Positions 1 to 7,208 of a DNA stretch of 18,273 bases are shown here, piece after piece. The DNA is from Methanobacteriota archaeon (lineage in GTDB: Archaea > Methanobacteriota > Methanobacteria > Methanobacteriales > Methanobacteriaceae), in assembly GCA_023436175.1 (NCBI GenBank), contig JAEZKE010000038.1:1-18273 (forward strand), written 5' to 3'. The position numbers and the translations under genes are program-made. Position 1 is the first letter of the stretch. Every line of letters begins with the position of its first letter. The notes beneath the pieces are model-generated. The model saw only the letters and a program-made list of their open reading frames with translations. It made no database searches and had not been told where the DNA came from.

Positions 1-695
1 AACAGCATATTTTTGCAGTAAGAATAAAGTCAGATAAAGTAAAGGAAGACTTTAGTAAATTTGTTGAAGCAAAAAAAGAAACAGATTACACTACCGGTGG
101 AAAAGAGCTAGAAAATGCAATATATGAATATATAGAACGTGAAGGATTTAACCTTGAAACTGGAAAATTTATAGATTTTGATGATGATGACGAAGAAGAA
201 TCAATGCATAAAACCCAAGCGCACACACACATTGATCACAAACCCATTGTTGAACCTGTTGATCTTCCAGGAAAAAGAAAATCTAAAATTGAAGAAATCG
301 AAGAAGAATCTGTAAACAATATGGAAAATGTTGAGGAAGAGGCTATAAGTGCATTAGGCATAAATTCTGAACAAACAATGTTTTTAAAAGTTAAAAGCCC
401 ATCAAATGAAGAATTATACACTTATGCATTTTGTAAAGTGTTTGAAAATATGTCTGAAGTACATTATGAACAAATAGAACAACTATCAATTCCTTTCTTC
501 AAGACTAAGGATAATAGGGCAGTTGAAAATAAACCCAATATCCTAATTGGAAATCAATGTATAATTAGGACCAATAAAAACAATTATAAGACTCTTCCAA
601 GTGGAATGCAACGATACATAACTGAGAACAGCTATTTGGAAGAAATATTAAAAGAAAAGATAAATGTGGATTTTCTGGAAGCGCTTAAACCATGA
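1..695 (+). CDS. C-terminal part of an unrecognised acidic protein
   Basis: The frame is open from position 3 and runs without a stop to TGA at 693-695, so 230 codons are visible and the true start lies left of the window. The ATG at 204 is internal: the codons before it form a continuous protein-like stretch (helical, rich in K and E). In the middle is an acidic run, DFDDDDEEE, followed by a His-rich piece (HKTQAHTHIDH) and a second Glu-rich helix; the last 120 residues look globular. I recognise no family. The acidic linker and the neighbouring small overlapping ORFs would suit an accessory or virus/plasmid-derived protein, but that is inference. Confidence 0.75.
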   Translation, partial: QHIFAVRIKSDKVKEDFSKFVEAKKETDYTTGGKELENAIYEYIEREGFNLETGKFIDFDDDDEEESMHKTQAHTHIDHKPIVEPVDLPGKRKSKIEEIEEESVNNMENVEEEAISALGINSEQTMFLKVKSPSNEELYTYAFCKVFENMSEVHYEQIEQLSIPFFKTKDNRAVENKPNILIGNQCIIRTNKNNYKTLPSGMQRYITENSYLEEILKEKINVDFLEALKP

Positions 696-703
696 AATCC
701 AAT

Positions 704-723
704 ATTATTTTTTATTTTTTTTA
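704..723 (+). terminator. T-rich terminator candidate
   Basis: A T-rich stretch starts ten bases after the stop codon of the first gene. Archaeal RNA polymerase terminates in such oligo-U tracts without needing a hairpin, and none is seen here. Confidence 0.35.
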
Positions 724-840
724 TATTTAAATTTTCAGACATTACAAATTCTGTATATAGGAAAATATTAAATAATCCTAATTTAATACACCTAATAAAT
801 TAGTAAACTACTTTAAGCTATTAATACAAAATACCCTCTG

Positions 841-1026
841 ATGACAGTCGATAAAAAGAAAGAAGTGCCAAATTACGTAGTAAAACAATGGACCGGGGAA
901 CAACCGCCTAGAGTCCAGCCGACTGATGAATGGATTAAAGCTAACAATGTAAAAAAGTATGATGTAATCGAATATAGCTGGAAAGTAGTAAGAAGACACG
1001 AAGACCGAGAAAAAGAAAATGATTAA
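841..1026 (+). CDS. Small basic hypothetical protein, 61 aa
   Basis: Sixty-one residues beginning MTVDKKKEVPNYVVKQW, with a mixed hydrophilic composition (PPRVQPTDEW, KKYDVIEYSW, VVRRHEDREKEND) that reads like a genuine folded or RNA/protein-binding domain. No family is recognised. There is no clear SD before the ATG, so the transcript may be leaderless or the start may be misjudged. The stop overlaps the start of the next ORF by eight bases, which supports translational coupling and a two-gene unit. Function unknown. Confidence 0.5.
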   Translation: MTVDKKKEVPNYVVKQWTGEQPPRVQPTDEWIKANNVKKYDVIEYSWKVVRRHEDREKEND

Positions 1027-1174
1027 TCTTATAATTGGTGTAATTGTTATTGCTGCAGCTTCTTATTTATTATATCCAACTTTACATAATGAAACTACTA
1101 AAAAAACTCAAATAATGGTTTCAATTACTTTTTTAATTGGCTTAGCCAATATAATCTGCGAATTTGCTATTTAA
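1019..1174 (+). CDS. Tiny two-helix membrane protein, 51 aa
   Basis: ATG at 1019 overlaps the end of the preceding ORF; the frame ends at TAA 1172-1174. The protein has two hydrophobic segments, roughly residues 2-20 (MINLIIGVIVIAAASYLLY) and 32-51 (IMVSITFLIGLANIICEFAI), separated by a polar turn HNETTKKTQ. This is the pattern of a small hairpin membrane protein. Homology cannot be judged by eye. The overlap with the gene before it and the strong hydrophobic periodicity are the evidence that it is real. Confidence 0.45.
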   Translation: MINLIIGVIVIAAASYLLYPTLHNETTKKTQIMVSITFLIGLANIICEFAI

Positions 1175-1225
1175 ATTTATTAATTGTATAAAATTTTGAT
1201 TATATTTTTCATTTTTTAATTTTTA

Positions 1226-1375
1226 CACGGAAAAGAAAGTTATTTATTTGGTTTTAACAATAAAAACGAAGAGGAATTTCACCTCCTTTTCAAATAATTC
1301 ATGTCTATTTTAAAACGTAATGAAGCACTAAAGATTGGGATCATTTAAGATCCCAGTCAACCCCCAACCATTTTT
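1226..1375 (+). ncRNA. RNA-like repeat, copy A (anti-SD motif plus 3' hairpin)
   Basis: About 150 bases that recur, diverged, at 10084-10225; this is the main content of the gene-free stretch 1175-1548. Order of parts: CACGGAAAAGAAAG at 1226-1239, a weak hairpin GTTTT/AAAAC, ATTTCACCTCC at 1276-1286 (complementary to SD sequences), a T-rich spacer, then a 10-bp hairpin GATTGGGATC (1333-1342)/GATCCCAGTC (1349-1358) with a 6-nt loop and one G-U pair, then CAACCATTTTT. Copy B keeps the hairpin by exchanging a C-G for a U-G pair, as expected for RNA structure. A TATA-like ATTATATTTTT lies about 25 bases before CACGG, so transcription may start there. Plus-strand orientation is inferred from this and from the closing T-run. 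It could instead be a promoter/leader remnant of a surface-protein gene. Confidence 0.5.
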
Positions 1376-1548
1376 GGATACATAAATTAGTTTTCGTATG
1401 CATAAACTCAAGAAGTTTAAAATATAGTACCTATATTTATAATTGGTGTTTAAATTTGAATATTATTGATTATAAGGTTAGAAAATGCGAAAATGAAGAT
1501 ATGAATAGGGGAAAAAGAAGATAATTAAATATGATTTAAAAAAATAGA

Positions 1549-1830
1549 TTAAGCTGAGGTTTTTTCTACTTCATTAAGGAAATAAATTTCTTCTTCTGCT
1601 ACTCCTCCTTTTTGTGGTATTTTTTTACTAATTTGGGGTTCATAAAACTTCTGTGCACTGCTTAGATCATCCCATTTTAGTAAAATCATAACTAAATTAG
1701 GGTCTTTTGCGTCACGAAAGATAGTTGCTCCTTTAGATCCTTTAGATTTTCGATCTTCAACGAATTTGTCAAACATGGATTTCCATTTGTCGTAATTTTC
1801 TACTTTAATTTTAACAAGTACATCTGCCAT
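1549..1830 (-). CDS. Small dimeric alpha-beta barrel (ABM-like) protein
   Basis: A 93-residue protein, MADVLVKIKVENYDKWKSMF, with the beta-alpha-beta layout of small ferredoxin-like dimeric alpha-beta barrels (antibiotic biosynthesis monooxygenase-like or similar DUF). Recognisable blocks are the YDKW motif after the first strand, the SKGSKGATIFRD turn/strand and the WDD...A.KFYEP segment. A paralogue at 4472-4756 shares all three blocks. GGTGA six bases before the ATG supports the start. It lies divergently from the siroheme-protein gene. Substrate unknown; the fold family is moderately certain, any enzymatic activity is not. Confidence 0.8.
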   Translation of the reverse strand: MADVLVKIKVENYDKWKSMFDKFVEDRKSKGSKGATIFRDAKDPNLVMILLKWDDLSSAQKFYEPQISKKIPQKGGVAEEEIYFLNEVEKTSA

Positions 1831-1898
1831 ATTTCATCACCTTAATATTAATATGGTGCTATTTGGTTAATATAGATAAAAAGATTATTTATTTAGTT

Positions 1899-1950
1899 AA
1901 GAGTTGTATAATGGGGATTTCACAATTGTACTCTTAATATAAATATAAAA
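1899..1950 (+). promoter_or_regulatory. Promoter of the siroheme-protein gene
   Basis: A strong TATA-like tract lies at 1937-1950 (ATATAAATATAAAA), about 45 bases before the start codon. Just upstream, AAGAGT (1899-1904) and ACTCTT (1930-1935) form a loose inverted repeat that could be part of an operator, though six bases could match by chance. The region also serves the divergent gene at 1549-1830. Confidence 0.4.
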
Positions 1951-1994
1951 TGATTTAAATTACTAAAAACGAAATAATTGGAGAATGATACTAA

Positions 1995-2651
1995 ATGTCA
2001 GAAAATATTCCTGAAAAAGGTGCAGTAATTCAAAAAGACTTGGAAACATATGCAATAATTCCTTATATTCCCGGAGGTCTAATTGATCCTGCTACATTAA
2101 TAAAAATAGCAAATATTGCCGAAAAATACAATGCCAAAACACTTAAAGTAACATCTAACCAGCGTATTGCAATTATTGGAATTAAATACGAAGATATAGA
2201 CAAAATCTGGAAAGATCTTAATATGAAACCTGGAGGATTCATAGGTAAAAGAGTTAGATCTGCTAAATTCTGCCCAGGGACTACTTATTGTAAGAAAAGT
2301 GAACAGGATGCTGTAAAAATGGGGATGAAAATTGATGAAAATTTTCAGGGAATGGAATTACCTAATAAAATAAAGATTGGTGTCTCAGGTTGTAAAAATT
2401 CATGTGCAGAATCTGCAGTTAAAGATATTGGTCTTATTGGCACTAAAAAAGGATGGAATCTACTTGTTGGTGGAACTTGTGGAATAAAACCAATGATAGG
2501 ACAAGTACTTGCTAAAAATTTACAAGATGAAGAAGTTTTAAGGTTTATAACAAAAATTATAGGATACTACAAAGAAAATGAAGGAAATAAACGTTTGGGT
2601 AGATTTATAAACAAAATAGGCTTTGAAAAATTTAAGAATGAGATTATCTGA
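1995..2651 (+). CDS. Siroheme sulfite/nitrite reductase-like protein (Dsr-LP type)
   Basis: A 218-residue protein with the short form of the nitrite/sulfite reductase fold: an N-terminal ferrodoxin-like half domain (to about residue 75) and a siroheme-[4Fe-4S] domain. The cluster ligands are C93 and C99 (CPGTTYC, C-x5-C) and C133 and C137 (CKNSC, C-x3-C). Methanogens carry several such small dissimilatory-sulfite-reductase-like proteins, and some may reduce sulfite or nitrite; which one this does cannot be told from sequence. No separate ferredoxin or F420H2 domain is fused, so an external electron donor is needed; the rubredoxin or membrane polyferredoxin nearby are candidates. GGAGA at 1980-1984 lies ten bases before the ATG. 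It is followed 107 bases later by hcp. Confidence 0.88.
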   Translation: MSENIPEKGAVIQKDLETYAIIPYIPGGLIDPATLIKIANIAEKYNAKTLKVTSNQRIAIIGIKYEDIDKIWKDLNMKPGGFIGKRVRSAKFCPGTTYCKKSEQDAVKMGMKIDENFQGMELPNKIKIGVSGCKNSCAESAVKDIGLIGTKKGWNLLVGGTCGIKPMIGQVLAKNLQDEEVLRFITKIIGYYKENEGNKRLGRFINKIGFEKFKNEII

Positions 2652-2758
2652 TCTTTATTCAAATTTTAAATTTAAAATATTGCTAATTTTATAACAAAAA
2701 ATGTTTATAATTGTTTTATACATAACGAATGAATACAGAAAAAAGGTGGTATAAAAAA

Positions 2759-4066
2759 ATGGATAATGAAGCATTAGACATGTTCTGTTACCAGTGTTCC
2801 CAAACTGCAAGGGGAACTGGATGTACTGTAAGAGGAGTATGTGGAAAACAACCAACTGTTGCAAGACTTCAAGACAACCTACTATTTGCAATTAAAGGTA
2901 TATCAGCTTATCTTTACCATGCAAGAGAATTAGGATACACAGACTCTGAAATAGACGGTTTCTTAGAAAGAGGATTCTATTCAACACTAACAAACGTAAA
3001 CCAAGATGCAGGTGAATTCGTTAAACTGGCAGTTGAAGCCGGAAACATGAACATAAAAACAATGCAGCTTTTAAAAAAGGCACATATCGAAACATTTGGC
3101 GAACCAGAACCAACAGAAGTAAGTACCGGAACCAAAAAAGGCCATGCCATAGTAGCAACCGGACACAGCCTAAAAGCATTATATGAACTACTTAAACAGA
3201 CAGAAGGAACCGGAATCAATATTTACACTCATTCGGAGCTTCTTCCTGCACATGGATACCCCGAATTTAAAAAATTCGACCATCTCGTCGGCCAATTAGG
3301 AGGACCATGGTTTGACCAAAGGACAACATTTACAAAGTATCCTGTCGCAGCCCTTGCCACATCAAACTGCGCTCTAATACCAACAGATGCTTACAGAGAA
3401 AGAATGTTCACATCAGGAGTTGCACAATTACCTGGAGTCCAACATATAGAAGGTTATGACTTTACACTATTAATTGAAAAAGCAAAATCTTTACCTGAAC
3501 TTGTAGAAGAACCTGGAGAAAAAGTATTCACAACAGGATTCGGCGCTTCTACAGTCCTTGCACTAGCACCAAAAATTAAAGAGCTTGTAGAAGCCGGAAA
3601 AATAAGAAGATTCTTTGTTGTAGGTGGATGTGACTCACCATTACCAAAAACAAGTTACTACAGGGAATTTGTGAAAAATTTACCAGAAGACACAGTTGTA
3701 CTAACACTTGCATGCGGTAAGTACAGGTTCAACGACCTTGTACTTGGAGATATTGAAGGAATTCCAAGATTAATAGACCTTGGTCAATGTAACGACGCAA
3801 TAGTGGGAATTGACATTGTAGCAGCATTATCTGAACTATTTGGCCTTGAAATAAACGAACTTCCTCTAACATTTGTTTTAAGCTGGATGGAACAAAAAGC
3901 AGCAGCTATACTCTGGAGCTTACTTGCACTTGGAATTAAAGGAATCTACCTCGGCCCAATTGTCCCAGCATGGATAAACGAAGACATTTTAAATGTCTTA
4001 GTTGAAAACTATGATATAAAAACATTGGGAGATCCAGTAGAAGATATAAAAACAATATTGGGATAA
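2759..4066 (+). CDS. hcp: Hybrid cluster protein (hydroxylamine reductase), short class III type
   Basis: The hybrid-cluster (prismane) protein. From the ATG at 2759 it has 435 residues, about 110 fewer than bacterial class I/II Hcp, matching the class III form of archaea. The N-terminal cluster ligands are C10, C13, C22 and C28 (C-x2-C-x8-C-x5-C in FCYQCSQTARGTGC and VRGVC). Hybrid-cluster Cys motifs follow in the C-terminal half: VVGGCDSPLPKTSYY, LTLACGKYRFND and GQCNDA. Hcp reduces hydroxylamine in vitro and is tied to NO detoxification. The frame is also open from an ATG at 2729, but AGGTGGT at 2744-2750 sits eight bases before 2759 and the family starts there. A TATA-like TTTATA lies near 2704. 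Cytoplasmic, grouped with redox genes. Confidence 0.95.
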   Translation: MDNEALDMFCYQCSQTARGTGCTVRGVCGKQPTVARLQDNLLFAIKGISAYLYHARELGYTDSEIDGFLERGFYSTLTNVNQDAGEFVKLAVEAGNMNIKTMQLLKKAHIETFGEPEPTEVSTGTKKGHAIVATGHSLKALYELLKQTEGTGINIYTHSELLPAHGYPEFKKFDHLVGQLGGPWFDQRTTFTKYPVAALATSNCALIPTDAYRERMFTSGVAQLPGVQHIEGYDFTLLIEKAKSLPELVEEPGEKVFTTGFGASTVLALAPKIKELVEAGKIRRFFVVGGCDSPLPKTSYYREFVKNLPEDTVVLTLACGKYRFNDLVLGDIEGIPRLIDLGQCNDAIVGIDIVAALSELFGLEINELPLTFVLSWMEQKAAAILWSLLALGIKGIYLGPIVPAWINEDILNVLVENYDIKTLGDPVEDIKTILG

Positions 4067-4090
4067 TATCCCATAATTTCATTTATTTTT
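4060..4090 (+). terminator. Hairpin plus T-rich tail after hcp
   Basis: GGGAT/ATCCC with a 3-nt loop (4060-4072) overlaps the hcp stop codon and is followed by a T-rich stretch to 4090. It could partly terminate hcp transcripts before the cupin gene, whose SD starts at 4091. Confidence 0.4.
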
Positions 4091-4105
4091 AGGAGAGATA
4101 TGATT

Positions 4106-4426
4106 ATGAGTGAACTTATTTCAAAAGTCTTAAAAATAGAGGGCTTGATTGATTATCAAGAAAAATCAGTAGTCAGCCGAGAAATCATAAGAAAGGATAC
4201 TGGAACAGTGACAATATTTGCTTTTGATAAAGGCGAAGGTTTAAGTGAACATACTGCCCCTTTCGATGCTATGGTTCAAATTATCGATGGCAAAGCCGAG
4301 ATTACTATTTCGGGTGAGAGAAATCTTTTAAGTAAAGGTGATATGATTATTATGCCTGCAAATGAGCCTCATGCACTTAAAGCTATTGAAAAATATAAAA
4401 TGATTCTTACAATGATACGATCTTAA
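4106..4426 (+). CDS. Small cupin-domain protein
   Basis: A single-domain cupin of 106 residues (108 if the ATG at 4100 is used). AGGAGAG at 4091-4097 is only two bases from 4100 and eight from 4106, so 4106 is preferred. Cupin motif 1 is partial (EHTAPFDAMVQIIDGKAEITI, one His retained) and motif 2 is GDMIIMPANEPHALK with one His. This suggests a metal or small-ligand binding barrel, possibly an antioxidant or sensor rather than a classical dioxygenase. It follows hcp by about 40 bases on the same strand, so it may be co-transcribed despite the hairpin. Specific role unknown. Confidence 0.88.
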   Translation: MSELISKVLKIEGLIDYQEKSVVSREIIRKDTGTVTIFAFDKGEGLSEHTAPFDAMVQIIDGKAEITISGERNLLSKGDMIIMPANEPHALKAIEKYKMILTMIRS

Positions 4427-4471
4427 GTTTATATAACTTTAAAATAGTTATAAAAAATTATGGGTGAAAAA

Positions 4472-4756
4472 TTGGCAAAGGTACTAATTAAAAGACGAAT
4501 TCCTGATTATGATAAATGGAAGGCAGCATTTGAAGGATTCTCTGCTGATAGAAAAGCTAATGGATCAAAAGGGGGTTTAGTACTTCGTGATGCAGATGAT
4601 CCTAGGTTAATTTATATTTTATTAGAATGGGATGATTTGGATAAGGCTCGGAAGTTTTATGAACCACAAAGTCGTAAAAAGAGATTTGAAAAAGGTGGAG
4701 CTGCAATAGAGCCAGAAATTTATTTTATTGAGGAAGTAGAAGAAACTTCTTACTAG
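4472..4756 (+). CDS. Second ABM-like alpha-beta barrel protein
   Basis: Paralogue of the 93-residue protein encoded at 1549-1830: AKVLIKRRIPDYDKWKAAF aligns with ADVLVKIKVENYDKWKSMF, and the KANGSKGGLVLRDADDP and WDDLDKARKFYEPQ blocks are also shared. An ATG at 4460 gives 98 residues but has no SD. TTG at 4472 is preceded by GGGTGA (4462-4467) and gives 94 residues, starting exactly where the paralogue starts; I therefore favour TTG. Function unknown. The two paralogues bracket the siroheme/Hcp/cupin genes, suggesting a shared regulon. Confidence 0.8.
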   Translation: MAKVLIKRRIPDYDKWKAAFEGFSADRKANGSKGGLVLRDADDPRLIYILLEWDDLDKARKFYEPQSRKKRFEKGGAAIEPEIYFIEEVEETSY

Positions 4757-4847
4757 AAATATCTAATATAAACTGAAAGTATATGAGAAAAAATACTTTC
4801 TATTGTTCTGTAAAATTTACATATAAAATGCCATAGGAGATAATTTT

Positions 4848-5006
4848 ATGAAATATCGATGTATAATATGTGACTATGTATATGATCCTGAAAAAGGAGA
4901 CCCTGACAACGGAATAAATCTTGGAACTGCTTTTGAAGATTTACCAGATGAATGGCTTTGTCCACTATGTGGAGTAGGTAAAGATCAGTTTGAACCAACG
5001 GAATAA
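4848..5006 (+). CDS. Rubredoxin
   Basis: A 52-residue rubredoxin. The Fe(Cys)4 site is C5/C8 (YRCIICDYVYDP) and C38/C41 (WLCPLCGVGKDQFEP), with the usual GDPDNGI loop and the aromatic core residues. TAGGAGA at 4834-4840 lies seven bases before the ATG. Rubredoxins are one-electron carriers; in methanogens they serve F420H2 oxidase, rubrerythrin-type peroxide reduction or superoxide defence. Its position after hcp and the cupin suggests it feeds electrons to a stress reductase here; the actual partner is not visible. Confidence 0.95.
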   Translation: MKYRCIICDYVYDPEKGDPDNGINLGTAFEDLPDEWLCPLCGVGKDQFEPTE

Positions 5007-5079
5007 GATCTTAAAACTTTGTATATGTGCCATTATATCAAGTTAAATAATTAATAAAACTACCTTTTTCTTTTAGATT

Positions 5080-5865
5080 TTAATAGTAATGTTTGAAGAA
5101 GTTCATTGTCCAAACTAAATTATATAAGTCGGCTATGGTTTCTACAAATTCTGAGTACTGGTTCCATACACCAATTGCTGTTTGTGATATTACAATTCCA
5201 TCATTAAATTTAGAAAATATTAACATCATTTCTTTTTTATCACGGATTATCGCTTTTATGAATGGTATTTGAAAAGTTTTGATTTCACAATCTAATTCCT
5301 TTAAACCTTCAGATATGTCTATTTTTTCTCCATCAGTGATACTATAGGGCGCTGCTATTATTCTAGTCTGAATTCCTTTTCTTAAGGATTTATTTAAAGC
5401 TTTATTCAATTGTTCAATTTCATTTTGGAACATGAATCCTGCTGCTATATGCAATGTATCCCTAGCACGTCCAATGATTTCAATTTCTTTTTTTATAATT
5501 TTATCTGCCCCATAAATTAACCAGATAGGAGCCTGTGATTTGGGTATCTGGTTTTCATAAATGGTTTTAACCTCTGATTCAGCTTCGTCAAGTTCTTCCT
5601 TAATTTTAATTCTGGATTTTTTAAAAACATCTTGAGGAGGTACTACACTATATTTTAATGGTTTTCCCCTTGTAATTTCAATAAATCCCTTTTTATGTAA
5701 ATTTTTTAACACATCGTATGTTTTGGAAAGAGGAACCCCTGAAGTTTCACTAATTTCAAATGCAGTAGCAGAAATGAAAGAGGCTAATGATAGATATGCT
5801 TTAGATTCATATTCTGTAAGTCCCATTGTTTTAAAGGCATTTATCGTGGCTTGTTTTATTGGAAT
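5080..5865 (-). CDS. TrmB-family transcription regulator, probable AUU start
   Basis: The N-terminal winged helix-turn-helix reads GLTEYESKAYLSLA...AFEISETSGVPLSKTYDVLKNLHKKGFIEI, typical of TrmB regulators, followed by a basic coiled segment (KKSRIKIKEELDEAESEV) and a C-terminal domain (APIWLIYGADKI..., MMLIFSKFNDGIVISQTAIGVW) that in this family binds an effector. The first ATG (5826) has no SD and would cut off AFKT before GLTEYE, which belongs to the domain. Thirteen codons upstream, GGAGGA (5877-5872) is followed after six bases by ATT (5865-5863); no ATG, GTG or TTG occurs between it and 5826, so AUU initiation is likely. The protein would have 261 residues. It diverges from the membrane ferredoxin gene at 6049 and lies convergent to rubredoxin. 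Confidence 0.85.
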   Translation of the reverse strand: MPIKQATINAFKTMGLTEYESKAYLSLASFISATAFEISETSGVPLSKTYDVLKNLHKKGFIEITRGKPLKYSVVPPQDVFKKSRIKIKEELDEAESEVKTIYENQIPKSQAPIWLIYGADKIIKKEIEIIGRARDTLHIAAGFMFQNEIEQLNKALNKSLRKGIQTRIIAAPYSITDGEKIDISEGLKELDCEIKTFQIPFIKAIIRDKKEMMLIFSKFNDGIVISQTAIGVWNQYSEFVETIADLYNLVWTMNFFKHYY

Positions 5866-5911
5866 AAAAAATCCTCCATTATTTTTTCATTTTATACTTA
5901 TTTAGTGAAAA

Positions 5912-5925
5912 AATATTTAAATATT
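5912..5925. promoter_or_regulatory. Palindrome in the divergent trmB / napH-like promoter region
   Basis: AATATTTAAATATT is a perfect 14-bp palindrome 47 bases before the proposed regulator start. It overlaps the likely TATA element of the minus-strand transcript and could be a TrmB site, but in such AT-rich DNA it may simply be the TATA region. Confidence 0.3.
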
Positions 5926-6048
5926 ACGAATATTTGACTATATTACAAGAGAAAAATTCTATGAAACACACATAATATAATATTTTTGAAATTTAAGGCT
6001 ATTCAATGATTAGTTTAGCGAATGCTCTAAAAAATTGGAGGTAATTAG

Positions 6049-6771
6049 ATGAAAAATCATAAAATAAGGATAAGAAGCCATATCTTAGTAGCACTAGTAA
6101 TAATGCTACCAATCTTATTTAGCATATATTCTCCTATTTTATTGTCATTGGGGATTCGAAATGGAATAATCACAGCAAGCTTTATTGTTTTTGCAGTGTG
6201 GTTCATCCTATCATTATTTATGGGTAGATCAGCATCATGTGGTTACACATGTCCATATGGAGCATTACAAGAACTATTAGGTAAACATGTTCTAAATAAG
6301 AAACCAAAACATGTGAAAGCAGACAAAGTAAGGTATATTGTTTTTGTGCTTTTCTTTTTAATGGTTTCCTATTTCATTTTAAAGATTGGAGGTTTGAAAG
6401 GAGTGAATCTATTTGCTCCAAATGGCAATCCACAAATGGTCATTTTAATACTTGCTTTCATTATAACAATTGGTCTTTTATCTGTAATATTTGGAAGTAG
6501 GGCATTCTGTAGGTATTTATGTCCACAAGGAGTTTTTTTAACAATAGGTGCTAAATTAGGTAGAATACTTAAAATACCATCTTTACATTTAATATCAGAC
6601 CATAACTGTTCTAATTGTAAATTATGTGATAAATCATGTCCTATGGGCTTAAATGTCAGTGATATGGTTAAAAGCAATTCTATGGAAAATTTAAATTGTA
6701 TATTATGTGGTGAATGTATAGAAAAATGCCCTAAAGAAACTATTAAGTATTCATTCAATGCTAAAGATTAA
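6049..6771 (+). CDS. NapH-like membrane polyferredoxin
   Basis: A 240-residue membrane iron-sulfur protein of the NapH/CcoG-like family. Hydrophobic segments lie near residues 11-33, 38-58, 95-112 and 127-149. Two C-x3-CP motifs occur after membrane segments (C64/C68 in SCGYTCPYG and C154/C158 in FCRYLCPQG). The C-terminal cytoplasmic part holds two [4Fe-4S] sites: C187/C190/C193/C197 and C217/C220/C223/C227. Such proteins move electrons from a membrane or quinol-like donor to soluble reductases. Methanobacteriales lack quinones and cytochromes, so the donor here would be unusual. GGAGGT lies eight bases upstream of the ATG. It is followed after 30 bases by a cupin and probably heads the operon. 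Confidence 0.9.
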   Translation: MKNHKIRIRSHILVALVIMLPILFSIYSPILLSLGIRNGIITASFIVFAVWFILSLFMGRSASCGYTCPYGALQELLGKHVLNKKPKHVKADKVRYIVFVLFFLMVSYFILKIGGLKGVNLFAPNGNPQMVILILAFIITIGLLSVIFGSRAFCRYLCPQGVFLTIGAKLGRILKIPSLHLISDHNCSNCKLCDKSCPMGLNVSDMVKSNSMENLNCILCGECIEKCPKETIKYSFNAKD

Positions 6772-6801
6772 ATTAATAATTAGATTGGTAGGTGATAAAA
6801 A

Positions 6802-7140
6802 ATGAAAATAGTTGAAATTGCAAATGTTGAATCCTCTCCAAATCCACATGGAGTAGATGCACGTAAAATATATGATACCGAAAACGCAGTGGCAGTACAT
6901 ATGACACTAAAACCTGGAGAATCATTAAAGAAACATATTACGCCTGTTGACGTGTTTTTTTATGTTTTAAATGGTGAAGGTATTGTTGAAATTGGAGATG
7001 AAAAAGAAACGGTCAAAAAAGACTCTCTTATCGACAGCCCTGCTAGAATACCTCATTCATGGCATAATGAGGGAAAAGATGATCTTCAAATATTGATAGT
7101 AAAGGTTCCAAAACCAGGTAAATCTACAAAAGTCCTATAA
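6802..7140 (+). CDS. Cupin-domain protein
   Basis: A 112-residue single cupin barrel. Motif 1 is LKPGESLKKHITPVDVFFYV with NGEGIVEIG, motif 2 DSPARIPHSWHNEG with two His, giving at least three possible metal ligands. The C-terminus is a short basic tail (KPGKSTKVL). AGGTGATAAAAA precedes the ATG. It is only distantly similar to the cupin at 4106-4426. Tight spacing after the polyferredoxin suggests co-transcription. Substrate unknown. Confidence 0.9.
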   Translation: MKIVEIANVESSPNPHGVDARKIYDTENAVAVHMTLKPGESLKKHITPVDVFFYVLNGEGIVEIGDEKETVKKDSLIDSPARIPHSWHNEGKDDLQILIVKVPKPGKSTKVL

Positions 7141-7208
7141 AAAAGCCTAAAATGATTGAATTCGAGTTTATGGTGTAAAATAATAATATAACATAGAGGT
7201 GATATTAT

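Noticed and set aside
1226..1375. Minus-strand SD AAAAGGAGGTG with a small ORF in RNA copy A
   Set aside because: The short ORF (12 codons) is out of frame in copy B because of an indel, so it is not conserved as protein; the hairpin is.
6369..6758. 129-codon minus-strand ORF opposite the polyferredoxin gene
   Set aside because: The plus-strand frame has clear iron-sulfur motifs and an SD; the antisense frame has none.
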